The notes under the pieces are model-generated. The model made no database searches. It was not told the origin of the DNA and saw only the letters and a list, made by a program, of their open reading frames with translations. Below are positions 63,884-64,000 of a stretch of DNA of 64,000 nucleotides, piece by piece. The stretch is from an uncultured Eubacteriales bacterium (GTDB lineage Bacteria > Bacillota > Clostridia > Oscillospirales > Oscillospiraceae), in assembly GCA_900319635.1 (NCBI GenBank), contig ONPF01000005.1:38452-102451 (forward strand), in the 5' to 3' direction. Position numbers and translations under genes: made by a program. Within the stretch, counting starts at the first letter, position 1. Each line of letters begins with the position of its first letter.

Positions 63884-64000
63884 TGTTGTGCGGCGCGGGG
63901 GAACCCCTTCCGTCAGCGGCGGGCGTTACACGCCGCTGCCACCTCCGCCTTGCGGTGCCCGAAAAACGCTGCGCACATTCGTTTGCTTGCGTTTTTCGAC

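Overview
The window is GC-rich (roughly 60-65 percent by eye), gene-dense bacterial DNA with strong Shine-Dalgarno sites (AGGAGG type), four-base ATGA start/stop overlaps, sigma-A type promoters, Rho-independent terminators and many short intergenic palindromes. The gene complement (ECF sigma/anti-sigma pair, class S11 carboxypeptidase, SHOCT and zinc-ribbon membrane proteins, WYL regulator, large secreted surface protein) fits a high-GC Firmicute of the Oscillospiraceae/Ruminococcaceae type, probably a gut commensal. This assignment is inference from family knowledge; no rRNA or other phylogenetic marker is present.

Layout. 0-9.8 kb: a 5'-truncated polysaccharide deacetylase, an FRG-domain protein, a 438-bp tandem repeat, a secreted protein of unknown function, then a minus-strand block with anti-sigma, ECF sigma, DusB, exonuclease III and a TrmB-acetyltransferase fusion. 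9.9-16.3 kb: a complete F1Fo ATP synthase operon in the order a, c, b, [b'-delta-alpha fused in one ORF], gamma, beta, short epsilon. 16.5-23.9 kb: a histidine-kinase-like protein without an evident phospho-acceptor His, a gapA gene broken by an internal deletion, a REP-associated tyrosine transposase (RAYT) whose own coding sequence carries the genome's GTAGGGG repeats in frame, a PH/SHOCT membrane protein, a lipoprotein, a beta-carbonic anhydrase, and a tiny convergent locus that looks like a type I toxin-antitoxin. 23.9-34 kb: housekeeping and envelope genes (PlsC-PAP2 fusion, thioesterase, NUDIX, D,D-carboxypeptidase, FAH hydrolase, ion transporter, SpoU methyltransferase, FliB-like protein, second PH/SHOCT protein). 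34-56.3 kb: a WYL regulator followed by a long co-directional array: vWA protein, Ser/Thr kinase, RanBP2-type zinc-finger membrane protein, zinc-ribbon protein, PP2C phosphatase, ten related small membrane proteins (several with one to six zinc ribbons), a further multi-pass zinc-ribbon protein, two membrane-anchored subtilases with cytoplasmic zinc ribbons, a macro-domain protein, an ATPase-CYTH fusion and a SPOR-like secreted protein. 56.3-64 kb: a MITE-like element, dense GTAGGGG repeats, an XRE regulator divergent from a 1631-residue surface protein with palindromic operators between them, a small EF-hand/dockerin-like protein, and a second vWA protein whose ribosome-binding site lies in a terminator-like hairpin.

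Most interesting. (1) The 35-54 kb array looks like one phospho-signalling and envelope-proteolysis system: kinase and phosphatase, vWA scaffold, a tandemly expanded zinc-ribbon membrane family and two subtilases. The kinase and three of the membrane proteins share a C-terminal acidic D-[DS]-D-L tag that I have not seen described. (2) A b'-delta-alpha triple fusion in an ATP synthase. (3) A RAYT with its presumed palindromic repeats, including copies translated inside the RAYT gene itself. (4) A compact convergent peptide/antisense-RNA locus near 23.5 kb.

Several very long reading frames on the opposite strand of real genes (for example opposite 48.5-54.2 kb and opposite 59.9-62.4 kb) are GC-rich antisense shadows and were not annotated. 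No tRNA, rRNA, CRISPR array or prophage was seen.
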